A stretch of DNA of 64,000 bases, from positions 2,221,934 to 2,285,933 of the forward strand of contig CM060477.1 of the NCBI GenBank assembly GCA_030544235.1. Direction: 5' to 3'. The notes under the pieces are model-generated. The model had not been told where the DNA came from. It saw only the letters and a list, made by a program, of their open reading frames with translations, and made no database searches. The translations under genes and the position numbers were made by a program. Position 1 is the stretch's first letter. Each line of letters begins with the position of its first letter. Shown here piece by piece: positions 11,845 to 22,902 of the stretch. This stretch comes from Lepturacanthus savala (taxonomy: Eukaryota; Chordata; Actinopteri; Scombriformes; Trichiuridae).

Positions 11845-13265
11845 ATCATAAAGGAGATTTCTCAAGGTTTATTGTTGGGAACATTTAAAACAATGAATGT
11901 TTTTCGCACTTTTCCATTAATCTGAAACACATTGGGCCTTTAAATAGCCAGATTTCTAAATAATTGTCAATCAACCTTTGAAATGAAGCAAAAAGGATTT
12001 CCATCAAATGGAGCAAATAAGCGTAGATATAAAGACAGGTTTCATCAGTAGATGGTGGGATAGGCTACATTACACATGGCTGAGTCCAGAGGATCATTGT
12101 GGAATTATCCTCAGAGGTCTGTCTTTCTAAAACACTGAATAAATCTGTGTCTGCTGAGCTTGTTTCTCTGTTAATTTAACATCCAGATGTCCAATTACTA
12201 CTGCTACTACTACCAAGATCTAAAAATGCATAGGGTGATATCTGGTAAATTGGGACACTTTTTGGTAAATTGCATAATTATGTGGAATTATGGAATTATT
12301 GCAGAATTATGTGGTAAAATCAGATTATTTAGGCCATATAAATCTTGAACTCTCCACTTTTTTTGCATAAGTGGTTCCAGGTAAAATGGGTTTAGTTAGA
12401 TTTGTCATACCAGGCTATTTACCATGCACATTTCTGGTTCAGTCTAGATTTGAAGTATTGTCTCATCACCATAGAAACTATAAACTAATTAAATCACCTG
12501 TTTCTTATGAAATCCTTTCTAGACATTGGCTCTAATTCCCAGACGAGTTGGGCCCATTTTACCTGATATCAGCCTACAGTATAGATGTAGTTTAAACTGG
12601 ATAAAAAGACAATTTATGACATATTCAGTTTGACACAACACTGAAGAATGTGCACAGATGACATTGAGAGACAAACATCAATAAAGTGATGGATTTCTAA
12701 AGGTTTGAAAATTGTTAGGAGCATTCGGGACAATGAAAGTACAAAATATTTAACATTTTTCACACTTTTTCACTCATGGAACGAATTGTTATCATGAGGC
12801 TTGAGAATTGGTGGGAACGTTTAAGACAATGAAAGAACACAACTCCAGAAAATATTTGGCATTTTTCACACTTTTCCATTAATCTGAAACACATTGGACC
12901 TTTTTAATAACCAGGTTTCTATAGAATTGACAATCAACTTTTGAAACGATGGTTTTAACTGGTTTGGAGCAAATAACCTTAATAATAAATGGTGGAGTAG
13001 GCTGTGGGACACATGGCTCTAGGGCCAGAAGATCTAAAAATGTTGCTTCACTGGATAAAATGATAAATTTATGACATATTCACTGTTTCTCAAGTTTTGA
13101 AAATGATTGGGACAATTAAAGTAGAAAACTCAACAAAACAATCTGAACCCATTGGGCTTTTGAAACCACCAAAAAAGGTTTTCATCAACTGGTTTAGAGC
13201 AAATAACCTTGAAAACATGGCAGGATAAGCTGCATTAAACATGTCTGTAGGTCCAGAAATCAATC
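11845..13265 (+). repeat. Degenerate tandem array, block 2
   Basis: This block has the same unit, order and strand as block 1, with unit starts near 11855, 12691, 12793 and 13084. Units are truncated and partly rearranged; around 12120-12540 a diverged stretch interrupts the pattern. It ends at 'GGTCCAGAAATCAATC'. Confidence 0.75.
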
Positions 13266-14031
13266 AGCCTTAATTTACATCTTTCCTACGTTGAATCCAT
13301 CTTACATTTTCAACATTAACTATTTCTTTTTCACCTCGCCATCGCACCTCTGTGCTTGAGAAGCAGCGTCACGGTGCAGCCTGGTGCTTTGAACGGATGC
13401 GACAGGATAAATGAGATGCTGTGGGCTCTGCTCATGACAGCAGATAGAGGCCATTCAGCCACTTAATGTCTGACACATTTATTGGACGTGAAAAATGAAA
13501 ATATCGATGGGTTTTAACTCCGGGGTCGAGGTTAGCCGGAGAGACAGGTTTCCTAAACGACTGAGACGCCGCCGAACCGCGGAGAATCCACCGCTGTGAA
13601 CGTAATAATGATCAATACTGTCACTATACAAGCATCTCATTAGGCCAGCAACAGGTGTAGGGAATCAAATGGCAGGTGTTTGTAATTATATGACAGCGAC
13701 ACAGCGAGGAAGCAGCGTTTGTAGCATTGGAGCATATTGGTGGCGGATGCATGGAGAGAATGGAGATTGTTTCTGTGTCCAAAATGCTGCAGCTCAGAGG
13801 ACAAGTCAAGAATAAGACGGATTTATTTCGTTTTTTAAGATGATGGACCTTTTTCACAGCAGCCATACTGACATGAAATGGAAAACAGGTGGTACCAATA
13901 AGATAATGAAGATTCTGTTCCATTTGTTCTGTTTCAGTGAGGTGACATGCACAATAGCAGCTAAATGGAACCTTAATTAGTGTCTTTGGTAGTACTTGTT
14001 GTGTGTCTAACATTTCATTTTAATATGACAG

Positions 14032-14032
<1 letters not shown>
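13266..14032. other. Unique sequence after the array
   Basis: A moderately complex stretch at about 13330-13620 with CpGs could be a conserved element. A 129-codon minus-strand open frame (13624-14013) has no splice or family support. Confidence 0.45.

Positions 14033-14093
<61 letters not shown>
14033..14093. repeat. (TG)30 microsatellite
   Basis: An uninterrupted TG dinucleotide tract of about 61 bases, typical of teleost genomes. Confidence 0.97.
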
Positions 14094-14095
<2 letters not shown>

Positions 14096-14296
14096 CATGC
14101 AAAAACAGGTCCTCACCCAGAATCTATAAAACATTAGTAATTGATTCAGAAAACATTAATGAAGTAATTATTTATAGATTATAGATTAACACCTTTTAAT
14201 GCAGGTTGTTAGACAGAGGTAGCAACTGTTTAAAAATAAAATAATCTAGTATTAAAACAACTCGTTTAGAGGATTATATGCAACCTTTGAGGGCTT

Positions 14297-15173
14297 TATC
14301 TATCTATCTACGTATCTATCTATCTATCTACGTATCTATCTATCTATCTACGTATCTATCTATCTATCTACGTATCTATCTACGTATCTATCTATCTACG
14401 TATCTATCTATCTACGTATCTATCTATCTATCTACGTATCTATATACGTATCTATCTACGTATCTATCTATCTACGTATCTATCTACGTATCTATCTACG
14501 TATCTATCTATCTACGTATCTATCTACGTATCTATCTATCTATCTACGTATCTATCTACGTATCTATCTACGTATCTATCTACGTATCTATCTATCTACG
14601 TATCTATCTATCTATCTATATACGTATCTATCTACGTATCTATCTATCTACGTATCTATCTACGTATCTATCTATCTACGTATCTATCTACGTATCTATC
14701 TATCTATCTATCTACGTATCTATCTACGTATCTATCTACGTATCTATCTATCTACGTATCTATCTACGTATCTATCTATCTACGTATCTATCTACGTATC
14801 TATCTATCTATCTACGTATCTATCTACGTATCTATCTATCTACGTATCTATCTACGTATCTATCTATCTACGTATCTATCTACGTATCTATCTATCTATC
14901 TATATACGTATCTATCTACGTATCTATCTACGTATCTATCTACGTATCTATCTATCTATCTACGTATCTATCTATCTATCTATCTATATACGTATCTATC
15001 TACGTATCTATCTATCTACGTATCTATCTACGTATCTATCTATCTACGTATCTATCTACGTATCTATCTATCTATCTACGTATCTATCTACGTATCTATC
15101 TACGTATCTATCTACGTATCTATCTATCTATCTATCTACGTATCTATCTACGTATCTATCTATCTATCTATCT
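14297..15173. repeat. 877 bp (TATC)n/(TACG) array
   Basis: A tetranucleotide array made of runs of one to five TATC units separated by single TACG units, so that 'CTACGTATC' recurs dozens of times. The order of run lengths itself repeats in places, which implies duplication of multi-unit segments. All of its length reads as an open frame of Ile/Tyr/Leu/Ser/Val/Arg, which is an artefact of the repeat. Confidence 0.97.
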
Positions 15174-15964
15174 TCTATGGTTGATCCTCTGCTGATACAC
15201 AAACTGAAGGAAGTCACTGCAGAGATGTGACCTTGTGCTTCATAAATCAGCTCGACTTGACTTGTGTAAAAAAAAAAAGCATCTGTGAGCTGTAAAGCTC
15301 AGTGAAAATCCCACAATCCTCTTTTTATATTAAGAAAAAAAAACAAAAAAAAACTATAGGTCATTGGTGCTAATACACCACGGGGACCGTACACAAGCCG
15401 TGCTTGTTATTACGGAGCAATCAATGTCCTACTACGGGGAGAATACTGTATATCAGCTGCAGGATTAGCAGCTCCTATGGAGCCGGATCCAGGACCTGGA
15501 GGCCACAGGATCAGCGATGGGAGGAGGGTAACAGGAAGAAATCGATACCCAGCATGTGGAGATAAATCCTCACGACTCCGATGACCGACGCCTTCACAAC
15601 CTCATTCACAAAACAACCAGACACCAACACGTCAAACAGACAGAAGCCATCGGTCCAACACGGATCAGCAGCACGCCGCCGTCTGCTGAAAGTCATCTCA
15701 GGATCTTATTCTAGGAGGGAGCAGACAGGTTGGAGGGAGGTTCATACAACTGCATAGAAAGAAATTCCTTGGATTCGTTTCCAGTGATGTTTTCAAGATG
15801 TTCCCAAACGCTTCCAGGATTCCACATAGTTTTTGTTGTAGTTCTGACAAATTCACGGCAGCACTGCCCAGTTTTGATGACCATTACATCCGGGTATTAC
15901 TTAGACATGCTAAAAAAATCTGTTTCGACCTGAATTATATATATAAATATATATATTTATATGA
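15174..15964. other. Unique sequence with a possible conserved patch
   Basis: At about 15355-15530 the sequence is complex and balanced, for example 'GGTGCTAATACACCACGGG' and 'TATCAGCTGCAGGATTAGC', unlike its AT-rich surroundings. No coding frame is supported. An AT palindrome made of TATATATAAATATATA-type words lies near 15935-15962. Confidence 0.35.
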
Positions 15965-16290
15965 AAAAGTTGTAAAGATAGTCTCAGGAGGTTCATGCTA
16001 TGTAAGTTAATGGGACTCCATTAGGTTGAATACGCTAGGAATTTTACATATGTGAATATTGTTGAGCATATATATATATTAAAAAATTATAGCATCAAAA
16101 TTAAATGTAAAAAAAGAAAAATAATGCTGTGATACAATCATGTCTATAAGCAAACAGGATATCCTGGTCATGTGACCTCTTATATCGCATGTCTTTCAAA
16201 ATAAAAGCCCCCTTTTCACGCCTGGCTGTAAAAGCATAGATTTTATATCACAGCTTTTTAGACAAATGAAGATAAAGTAACTATAGAGGG
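15965..16290 (-). mobile_element. TTAA-flanked element, copy B
   Basis: Minus-strand copy. On the plus strand it reads 'GATAGTCTCAGGAGGTTCAT', later 'CAGGATATCCTGGTCATGTG', 'AAAATAAAAGCCCCCTTTTC', 'TATATCACAGCTTTTTAGA' and finally CTATAGAGGG-TTAA (TTAA at 16291-16294). The TTAA-proximal end is intact in outline; the opposite end is diverged near 15965. Confidence 0.7.
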
Positions 16291-16294
16291 TTAA

Positions 16295-16420
16295 CAGGGT
16301 GATTTAGAACCGACCTTTATTTTGAAAGGTCTGTGTAACTTTTACAACTGAATATTCCTTAAATTGATATAGTCAGCATTTATTTTAAAATCAGACCTGA
16401 AAGCACATTAAAGGTCCTTA
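16295..16420 (+). repeat. Flank module shared with 6300-6446
   Basis: Immediately outside the TTAA of copy B the words 'CAGGGTGAT', 'CTTTATTTTGAAA', 'ATTCCTTAAATTGATAT' and 'CACATTAAAGGTCC' match, in inverted orientation, the sequence outside copy A. Element plus flank therefore form a larger repeated unit of about 450 bp. Confidence 0.6.
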
Positions 16421-16424
16421 TGTT

Positions 16425-16534
16425 AAATGTTATGTCCTTCCAAAATAAAAGCCCTCTTTTCACGCCAAGCTGTAAAAACATTTTATATCACAGCTTTTTA
16501 GACAAATGAAGACAAAGTAATTATGCAATAGAGG
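16425..16534 (-). mobile_element. TTAA-family fragment, copy C
   Basis: A partial minus-strand copy: 'TATGTCCTTCCAAAATAAAA', 'TTATATCACAGCTTTTTAGA', and end 'TATGCAATAGAGG'. The bases after GAGG are CATG rather than TTAA, so the target site is lost or mutated. It lies only about 130 bp from copy B on the same strand. Confidence 0.65.
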
Positions 16535-16702
16535 CATGTGGAAACAAAAGCTTCTATCCTCATCATCACAGTTCATGAATACTAAGGTATGAGTTGGTGT
16601 CAGCGTCTGGCAGTGACAGACCAGGGCGACAGTGACGGAATCATCCATCCAAACACATTGATTCATCCCAACTTCAGCCAAAAAACACAGGGACATGACG
16701 GA

Positions 16703-16705
<3 letters not shown>
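16535..16705. other. Short unique spacer
   Basis: Separates TTAA copy C from the next GT tract. Nothing recognised. Confidence 0.4.

Positions 16706-16764
<59 letters not shown>
16706..16764. repeat. (GT)29 microsatellite
   Basis: An uninterrupted GT tract of about 59 bases. Confidence 0.97.
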
Positions 16765-16765
<1 letters not shown>

Positions 16766-18990
16766 TTCACATCATCCCCTCCGCCATGCGTCAGTGATCA
16801 TTCCATGATGTTTAGACAAAAACACAAACAGCAGCGTTACACGGCTGAGCGGCTCCACGTTGGGTCGGCCATGTTGGTTCGTCCATGTTGACGTGTTACT
16901 GGACTCGTCATTCAAACCGAGTGTGGGCTGCTATTTGGAACAAAAATCAATAGATGCCAGCCCAGTTTATATCTGTGAAAAAAGCTGCAGAAAAAGGACC
17001 CAACGTGTTATTTCCTGCTCCATCGATGGAGACGTAGCAGCTCCCCTCGCCCTCATTAACCACCGACAAACACACGTTTGTTTTATACACTCGAAGGCGT
17101 TTCAATCACGGACTTGACGCGCTATCAGAACAGACTGGAAGCTGCTTCATATGGAAGCGGCGGCTGTTTTTTCGGGGGATGATGAAGCGTTCTACATCCA
17201 CACGAGCTGATGCATTTTTTATGTTGGAAACCAGAAGGGCTTCCTCACCTTCAATTTTAAAAGTGTTTACTCAGCAGAAGGTCCTGTGAGCTGATAAAAT
17301 AAGTTAGAGCGCCTGAATTAGAAATGATTCTTCACCCTGGAAAGAAAAAAAAAACTGTCCTTAAACCAGTCCCTGTGGCTTCTTCGTCCTCCTGTAATAT
17401 GATTAGAAAAAAAGAGGCTGAACTCACTGTTCTCAGGTCTTTTACTGTTTCTCTACCTTTCCTTTGGAGTAGTTTTGTCTCTAATATCGTCTTTTTTGTG
17501 CCATGCAGCTGTACAGTGGCCCTGAGAAGCAAAACGCATTGATTGCATGCATCAGTGCATCAATGCATTGATGATATGTTTTATAAGGAATAGTTCAACA
17601 ACAGGGAAACGGCTTGTCTGGCACTGCCTAAGGGACAAAATCCATCTACTAGCATCTTTAAAGCTAATTAATTAGCATGTTTTACTATGTTTACAGGTAA
17701 TATTTCTTTCAATTGTCGAATACTTTTTCTAAAATGTCACGATGTTGTGTTTACTGAAACAATTCTGTTGCTTTTCTATAATGTTGTTGTGTCATTATAA
17801 CATAAATGACCAAATAAAAGCAGAGTTTCAATAAATCAAATCTAATTTATTTATTAAAAGAAAGAAATTTAAGGAAGAAGACGGCTCCAATGACATTAAA
17901 GAACACCCTCTCCAGTAATATTGATTAAATGTCAATCACCAATTAACTGTCAATTAACTACAGTAATGTAATCTGACTTTAGAAAAGTGTAAGTTATACT
18001 GGTTTAATAAAGGAGTTTGTATAAATTACCATATTATTCCAGTTTTGTTGAACAAGGTTTTTGTCTCAAATTGCCACCAAATAAACAGCTGATCTGTTAA
18101 ATGATTAAAACAAATACATTTTAGTATTTAATATTTAGTAATTTATGGTATGTCTCCTTCTTTAAATATGTTTTCTATAACTTCTAGACTGAGTTTTATT
18201 TATTTTACAGTTGTTGCTATGGTTTCTTAAATGTCTGCTGTTGTTTTTTCTATTATTTTAATGGTTTTCATCCACTATTGTCATATTTGGGCCACCATAC
18301 TTTACTTTTAACCAATGAACTCGTCTGATCTCAAAATCTCAAATTGTCCTAAACCAACCATCCACAGCTTTGTAGAATCTGAGCTGAAGATTTATTCTAA
18401 CCAGGACACAATGGGATAATCCACACTTTGAAATTTACTCCGTATAAAGAAGCAGTAACATACAAAATCCGATTCTGTTGTCACTTTTGGCACCTAATAA
18501 AAACTACATTACTAGGATGAGGAGTAATGTCCCGCGGTTGGAACTCGCCCCCAAGATGGCCGCCCCGGGCTGACGTTGTACCCTGGGGGAATTTCACAGT
18601 GAACAAGATGAAGCACATGTTGGCTTGGGCGTGTGCTGGCCCCGGGACACGAGCTTTACTCCTGCAGATTATTTACTATGATGTATTGGCCCGGCTGCTG
18701 GGAAGCCAATATGTTTTTGGCTACAACCTCATATCTGTTTTTCAAGTCATATCTGTCACTAGAAGAAATTGAGAAAGGAAACAGTGGCCCTAATGTGTAT
18801 TTTTAGCTCCTTTTTCTGTGCAGAGCAAATAAAGAAAGATGTTACAACACATATGAGGATTAGACTGACAATGTCATTAACTTCTGCACAGGAAACAAGA
18901 GAAAAAAGGTGCAGGCCAGAGGCTCTTTGGACAAACAAAACTAGAGAATTAGCTGCATTCAAAGTAATATTAAATAAATATATTCCAATT
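16765..18990. other. Unique, mostly AT-rich sequence
   Basis: 16780-17130 is balanced in composition with CpGs and may hold a conserved element. Between 17540 and 18480 it is AT-rich. 18520-18720 is GC-rich and contains a YY1-like 'CAAGATGGCCGCC' at about 18552. A run of CATTGAT/ATGCATCA words at 17535-17575 is a small local repeat. No coding evidence. Confidence 0.4.
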
Positions 18991-19258
18991 CAGGGCGACA
19001 CTGTCCTGGTCCTGGGTCTGGGATCTTTCTGTGTGGAGTTTGCATGTTCTCCCCGTGTCTGCATGAGTTTTCACTGTTTCCTCCCACAGTCCAAAAACAT
19101 GCTGAGGTTAATTGGAGACTCTAGGCCTTCTGCAAAAGGCAGCCGCACAATTGGCTGGCGACCATCTGGGGTGTATCCCTCCCTCTCGCTGTAATGCGCT
19201 GGGATTGGCTCCAGCAAACCATGTGACCCTAATGAGGAATAAGCGGGTATAGATGAGA
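18991..19258 (+). mobile_element. V-SINE, copy 1 with deleted tRNA-like head
   Basis: It carries the central domain conserved in V-SINEs: 'TCTGTGTGGAGTTTGCATG', 'TTCTCCCCGTGTCTGC', 'CCTCCCACAGTCCAAAAACA', then 'GGTTAATTGGAGACTC', 'GCGCTGGGATTGGCTCC' and the 3' end 'GAGGAATAAGCGGGTATAGA'. The head is reduced to 'GGGCGACACTG' joined directly to 'TCCTGGTCCTGGG', so about 60 bp containing both internal promoter boxes are missing compared with the copy at 22903. A long open frame (18769-19194) runs through it and is not a gene. Confidence 0.85.
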
Positions 19259-19787
19259 TATTCAATGAAAAAAACAGTAATTCTAATTTTCATAAACAGT
19301 TAATTATAATATGAGTTTTGCTTACTGGAAAAACAACAGTATTCAACATTTGTTCAACAAATCATCTTGAAAAGCATGAAAATATGAAAAATCAAAGGCA
19401 ATTTAGGCTTCTGGAAAAGGCAGGATAGATAGAGATGGAGTAAAAGGTGTGTTTGTATTAGCCATCACCAATTATAGAGATATCCAAGCATTTATATGTG
19501 TTACCAGTGATATAGATGTTGTCCATTGAGAGAAAGAGAAATACGGCCATAACATGGACAATAACATTTACAAACTCAACAAGGCAAAAGCCCAGAAAGT
19601 TCAAACCCCTTCTGCCATGTCCTGTTTTAATGCACAAACCTACTCTGACGTCTTTTTTCCCTTCGTGCATTTTAAAAATAACTATTCTTTAACATGTATT
19701 TGCTCCAAATCCAACACAATCCACTCAGTTCCCACCATAGATATTCTACTATCTGAATCATGGATATCTATGGTCTGAATCACCATT

Positions 19788-19801
19788 CCAAGATGGCGGC
19801 C
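19788..19801 (+). promoter_or_regulatory. YY1-like motif
   Basis: 'CCAAGATGGCGGCC' contains the full AAGATGGCGGC core bound by the zinc-finger factor YY1. YY1 sites occur at promoters, enhancers and retroelement 5' ends; nothing else here indicates which applies. Confidence 0.4.
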
Positions 19802-20265
19802 CTATTTCTCACATCCCAGCAGCCAATGCTACTTCTACGTAATACAGGATGTCTATGGTTCCATTGGTTCTAGTACAAAAAGAAGCTGAATGAAACTCAA
19901 CACAGCAGCATAGAAACACCACTGCTACCCAGAGTTTTGGTGGTGGATGCCTCTACCTGTACGAACCCTTACCTAACACCTTATTTTAGAACATGGATGA
20001 AGTCCCATGGTTATTGTGTATATAGTTGTCAAAGAGTTTCATTCTCCAGCACTGAAATCCAACTGAATAAAGTCTCTAACTCTCCCTGTCAGCTCTCCTG
20101 GGCTGTTTCATTCATTGCATTTGCTGCAAAGGTGGAAGTACCAGTTCACTCCCAGCCAGTTTGACCTCAGTGGATTTTTGCAGCAGTTCATATCAGGCTG
20201 CTGTTGCATCGTGTCTTTGAGGAAACAGCAAAATCAGCTGGACCAGTGGGGTATTAAGGCGGCAT

Positions 20266-20284
20266 GGCGGCCATCATGGCCGCC
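20266..20284. promoter_or_regulatory. 19 bp GC-rich palindrome with facing ATGGCCGCC motifs
   Basis: The sequence GGCGGCCAT-C-ATGGCCGCC is a perfect inverted repeat around one C. Each arm carries a YY1-type GCCATC or GATGGC core. Palindromic spacing could suit a dimeric factor, but a chance origin is possible. Confidence 0.35.
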
Positions 20285-20699
20285 GTAAAACAGCTGCCCC
20301 GGTTGCATTACTATGAAAACCACCAACCATGAGCTGTGGCTTAATTGCATACTTAACAAGGTATTTATAGGTTTCTGTCCTCTTGTGCTGCTATGGGTGG
20401 AGGTTGTTTTTTATGAGTCCCATTTTATTTGTCCACATGTACTTCACACACTGATCTTAACGTGCCAAAAAAATGCAGACAATGAAATCAGGAAGGCAGG
20501 AAACGTAAATTTAAACGCGGACAGGGATTCAGACTTTTAAGCAAACTCAGCTTTGCAAATGTTTTATGAAAAAGGAAATTAATTTGACATTTGTTCAAAC
20601 ACTAAATGCAAACATAACCTTTTATGTAACTCCACAAGGCACCTCGACAATCGTTTGATTTTTCTTTTTTGAAAAGGTAATATTTCATGAGATGTAAGT

Positions 20700-21660
20700 A
20701 AATATTTCCTTGTTTTATATATATGGAATATGATGTAAAGCATCCCCAGTTGGACGTATTAAATTCAAACTGACGGCATGTTTGTCGATGAAAGAATCAT
20801 TGATTTTAAAAAAAGCACATGAGCATCAAATATTGTAGAATCCAACCTTGATGGCAAATATATGTGGTGTATTGTGCTTCCCGTGTATCAACAAGTAACC
20901 CACGTAGCTGCATTGTGCTATAATTCACTTCACAGTCACACAACAGCATTGAATAGTGCTGGCAGCTCTAATTGGATCTGCTCCCTCCTCCTCCTCCTTT
21001 GTCCTTTCCCTTTTCTTGTTCAGAGCCACGTTGGCTTCTTTGGATCGTAGAGTAAGTACAAATCATTTTTATTCCCCGGCTGGCTATCAAATATTATATG
21101 CCTTATAGGCTAGAAAACGAAAAAAAGACTTGATGAGTCGTCTAAAAGGAAACGATCAAATGTACATGTTTATGTGACCCCATTTACTGTTGGATTTGAT
21201 GACCTTTTTTTAAAAAGAACACTTTAGGGACTAGTAAACCTGCAGTGGGACTCGAGCATTAAAATCCAAGTTAACGAGAAACTTTCTTTTGTTCTTTAGT
21301 TGATTCATTTATCTAAACGGGTTCACATCACATAGCGTTAGCATAACCAAGCAGACGGCTTTTATACCTTTATTTTCTGTTGCAATGGCAACTGCTGCCT
21401 GCTATTATGGGCTGTACCAGCCGTGTCATTGCAGCTAACATGACCTATTGAATATCTGTGAAATAGGCTATATATAATGCCAGGGTTGGGGGGAAAGAAA
21501 AGACAGACCCTCATAGGAATAGTCCACTGGGAAAATTCCCAACTGTCACGATGGCCAGTGATTATTCCCTAACCTTTACCATGAACTTTAAGTTGATCCA
21601 CTTGAAAAAAAAGCTACTGCTGGTAAGTCTTTCCCTTCTTGATGGGTGGATTAGATCAGC
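20700..21660 (+). promoter_or_regulatory. Candidate conserved intronic region around a microexon
   Basis: About 950 bp of non-repetitive, balanced sequence with homeodomain-like cores ('CTCTAATTGG'), a GCATG word at about 20777 (the RBFOX-type core), and a long pyrimidine tract. It surrounds the splice-like signals at 20980-21057. Neural microexons in vertebrates usually sit in strongly conserved intronic flanks, so the texture agrees with that reading. Conservation itself is not shown. Confidence 0.4.
21024..21051 (+). other. Candidate 28-nt microexon
   Basis: The upstream 40 bases (20981-21020) are nearly all pyrimidine and end in 'TTTTCTTGTTCAG' (CAG at 21021-21023), a strong 3' splice site. 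The 28-nt exon begins AGCCACGTTGG and ends in GTAGA, followed by the consensus donor GTAAGT at 21052-21057. Two frames are open: one reads ATLASLDRR after the first base, another PRWLLWIV after two bases; the third ends in TAG. Twenty-eight bases is not a multiple of three, so inclusion would shift the frame. I cannot name the host gene. A chance pairing of two good splice sites is the alternative. Confidence 0.35.
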
Positions 21661-21824
21661 TACACACTCAAGGGGGTTATTTTCAATACATGTTGGTGCG
21701 ACTTGTTGGTTTTAGTAGCCGCTTTAAGGTACAGGATGTGAGATTTAGTGGCATTTAGCAACAATTAGGAGAACCGACTTGGCAGAAATAGAATGCAATA
21801 TTCATAACTATGTTTTATCACCTC

Positions 21825-22080
21825 TGCCAAGGAGGTTAATTCTTTAATTCTGTCCGTTAGCAAGATAACTCAAAAAGTTCGGGGCAGATTTTCGTCAAAC
21901 TTTCAGCGAATGTTGGGAATGGTCCAATAAACAGATGATAAATTTAGGTAATGATCTGGAAGAAATCCTGGATTCTCTGTTTGGTGACATTGCAGTAAAT
22001 GGTCCTTCAAACAGGCGCCATCATTTGGAGCCCCCTGGTGGTGATATCTAGCACCTGCATAGCTTGGTGGAGGTCAAGTT
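21825..22080 (+). repeat. R4 dispersed repeat, copy 1 (uninterrupted)
   Basis: Words such as 'CCAAGGAGGTTAATTC', 'GTTAGCAAGATAACTC', 'CAAACTTTCAGCGAATG', 'TTGGGAATGGTCC', 'GGTAATGATCTGGAAG', 'AACAGGCGCCATCATTTGG' and 'CTTGGTGGAGGTC' are typical of a teleost dispersed repeat starting with a CC(A)AGGAGGTTA-type motif. The same sequence lies inverted at 57370-57815, where a MITE interrupts it. This copy serves as the empty site. Confidence 0.7.
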
Positions 22081-22902
22081 TTCTAGTTACTATAGTTGGT
22101 TTCTTTTTAATGGTTCCCCTTAGGTTATATTTCAAAACCAAATCCATAAAGCAGCTAATTATCATGACATCAACATATTCTCACATGACAGAGATGCTCA
22201 TATATTTAACACCTTAAAATGAAAGTAAACACCATCTGTGACTGCAGGTCAATTTTAGACATCTGAACAACATAAGAGGCTGTATCGTCATTAAAAGTTA
22301 ATTACTTCTTCCAGCAAGAAAGGCAGAGGATGACCATGCAAACGGGAGGAAAGGTGAAAACTGCAATATTCTAAGAGAATGAGGAAAAACAGTGAAGTAG
22401 CCTAGAGATGCATCAACAGAATAGAGATGCTAACCTGTAAGATGCTATAAATGTAGCCTAGGATAAAATATGAAAGGACATGCAATAAATATGAATATTT
22501 TAAGGTGATGTTCAGTCACAGGATGACGTATCCATCAATAACAGGCTATGATTTGGATGTTTGGATGGATATAAGTAGTAAATAATGTGACTGAGCATAA
22601 ATATGACTCAGTATGCCCATATATATTGAGTTGTTATCTACATGGAGAGCACCGCCATGTTTCTAGAGCAGACAAACCTGCCTCACGGACTGGGAGATAC
22701 AGATATTTATTTCAACAGTATATCAATAACCTCATGGACCAGCGACCAGAAGATTCTAGGTCACTACAGGAGTAAAGGGGCATTAAAAAATGTATTTGAA
22801 TGACCACGTAAAAGAAAGCTCACACAACTCAAGGTCCCAACAATTCAATCCTTGAAATAAAACAGTCTTTGCATAAAATAATAAACAATGTCTGTACAAA
22901 CC
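22081..22902. other. Unique AT-rich sequence
   Basis: No repeat or gene recognised. The last bases, CTGTACAAACC (22892-22902), are the 5' target duplication of the next V-SINE. Confidence 0.5.

Larger units (their letters stand above)
19259..20699. other. Unique sequence with YY1-like sites
   Basis: Mostly AT-rich to balanced, with no repeats recognised and no supported coding frame. Two GC-rich ATGGCGGC-type motifs at about 19788 and 20266 are listed separately. Confidence 0.45.

Noticed and set aside
13624..14013. 129-codon minus-strand frame
   Set aside because: No recognisable domain, no splice or Kozak context, and high Cys/His scatter; treated as chance.
14278..15195. 305-codon open frame
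   Set aside because: It is entirely the TATC/TACG microsatellite; the protein is a Ile-Tyr-Leu/Val/Ser/Arg repeat, open only because the repeat lacks stops.
18769..19194. 141-codon open frame on the plus strand
   Set aside because: Its second half is the V-SINE conserved domain, which gives the same residues in the copy at 22869-23195. It is transposon read-through.
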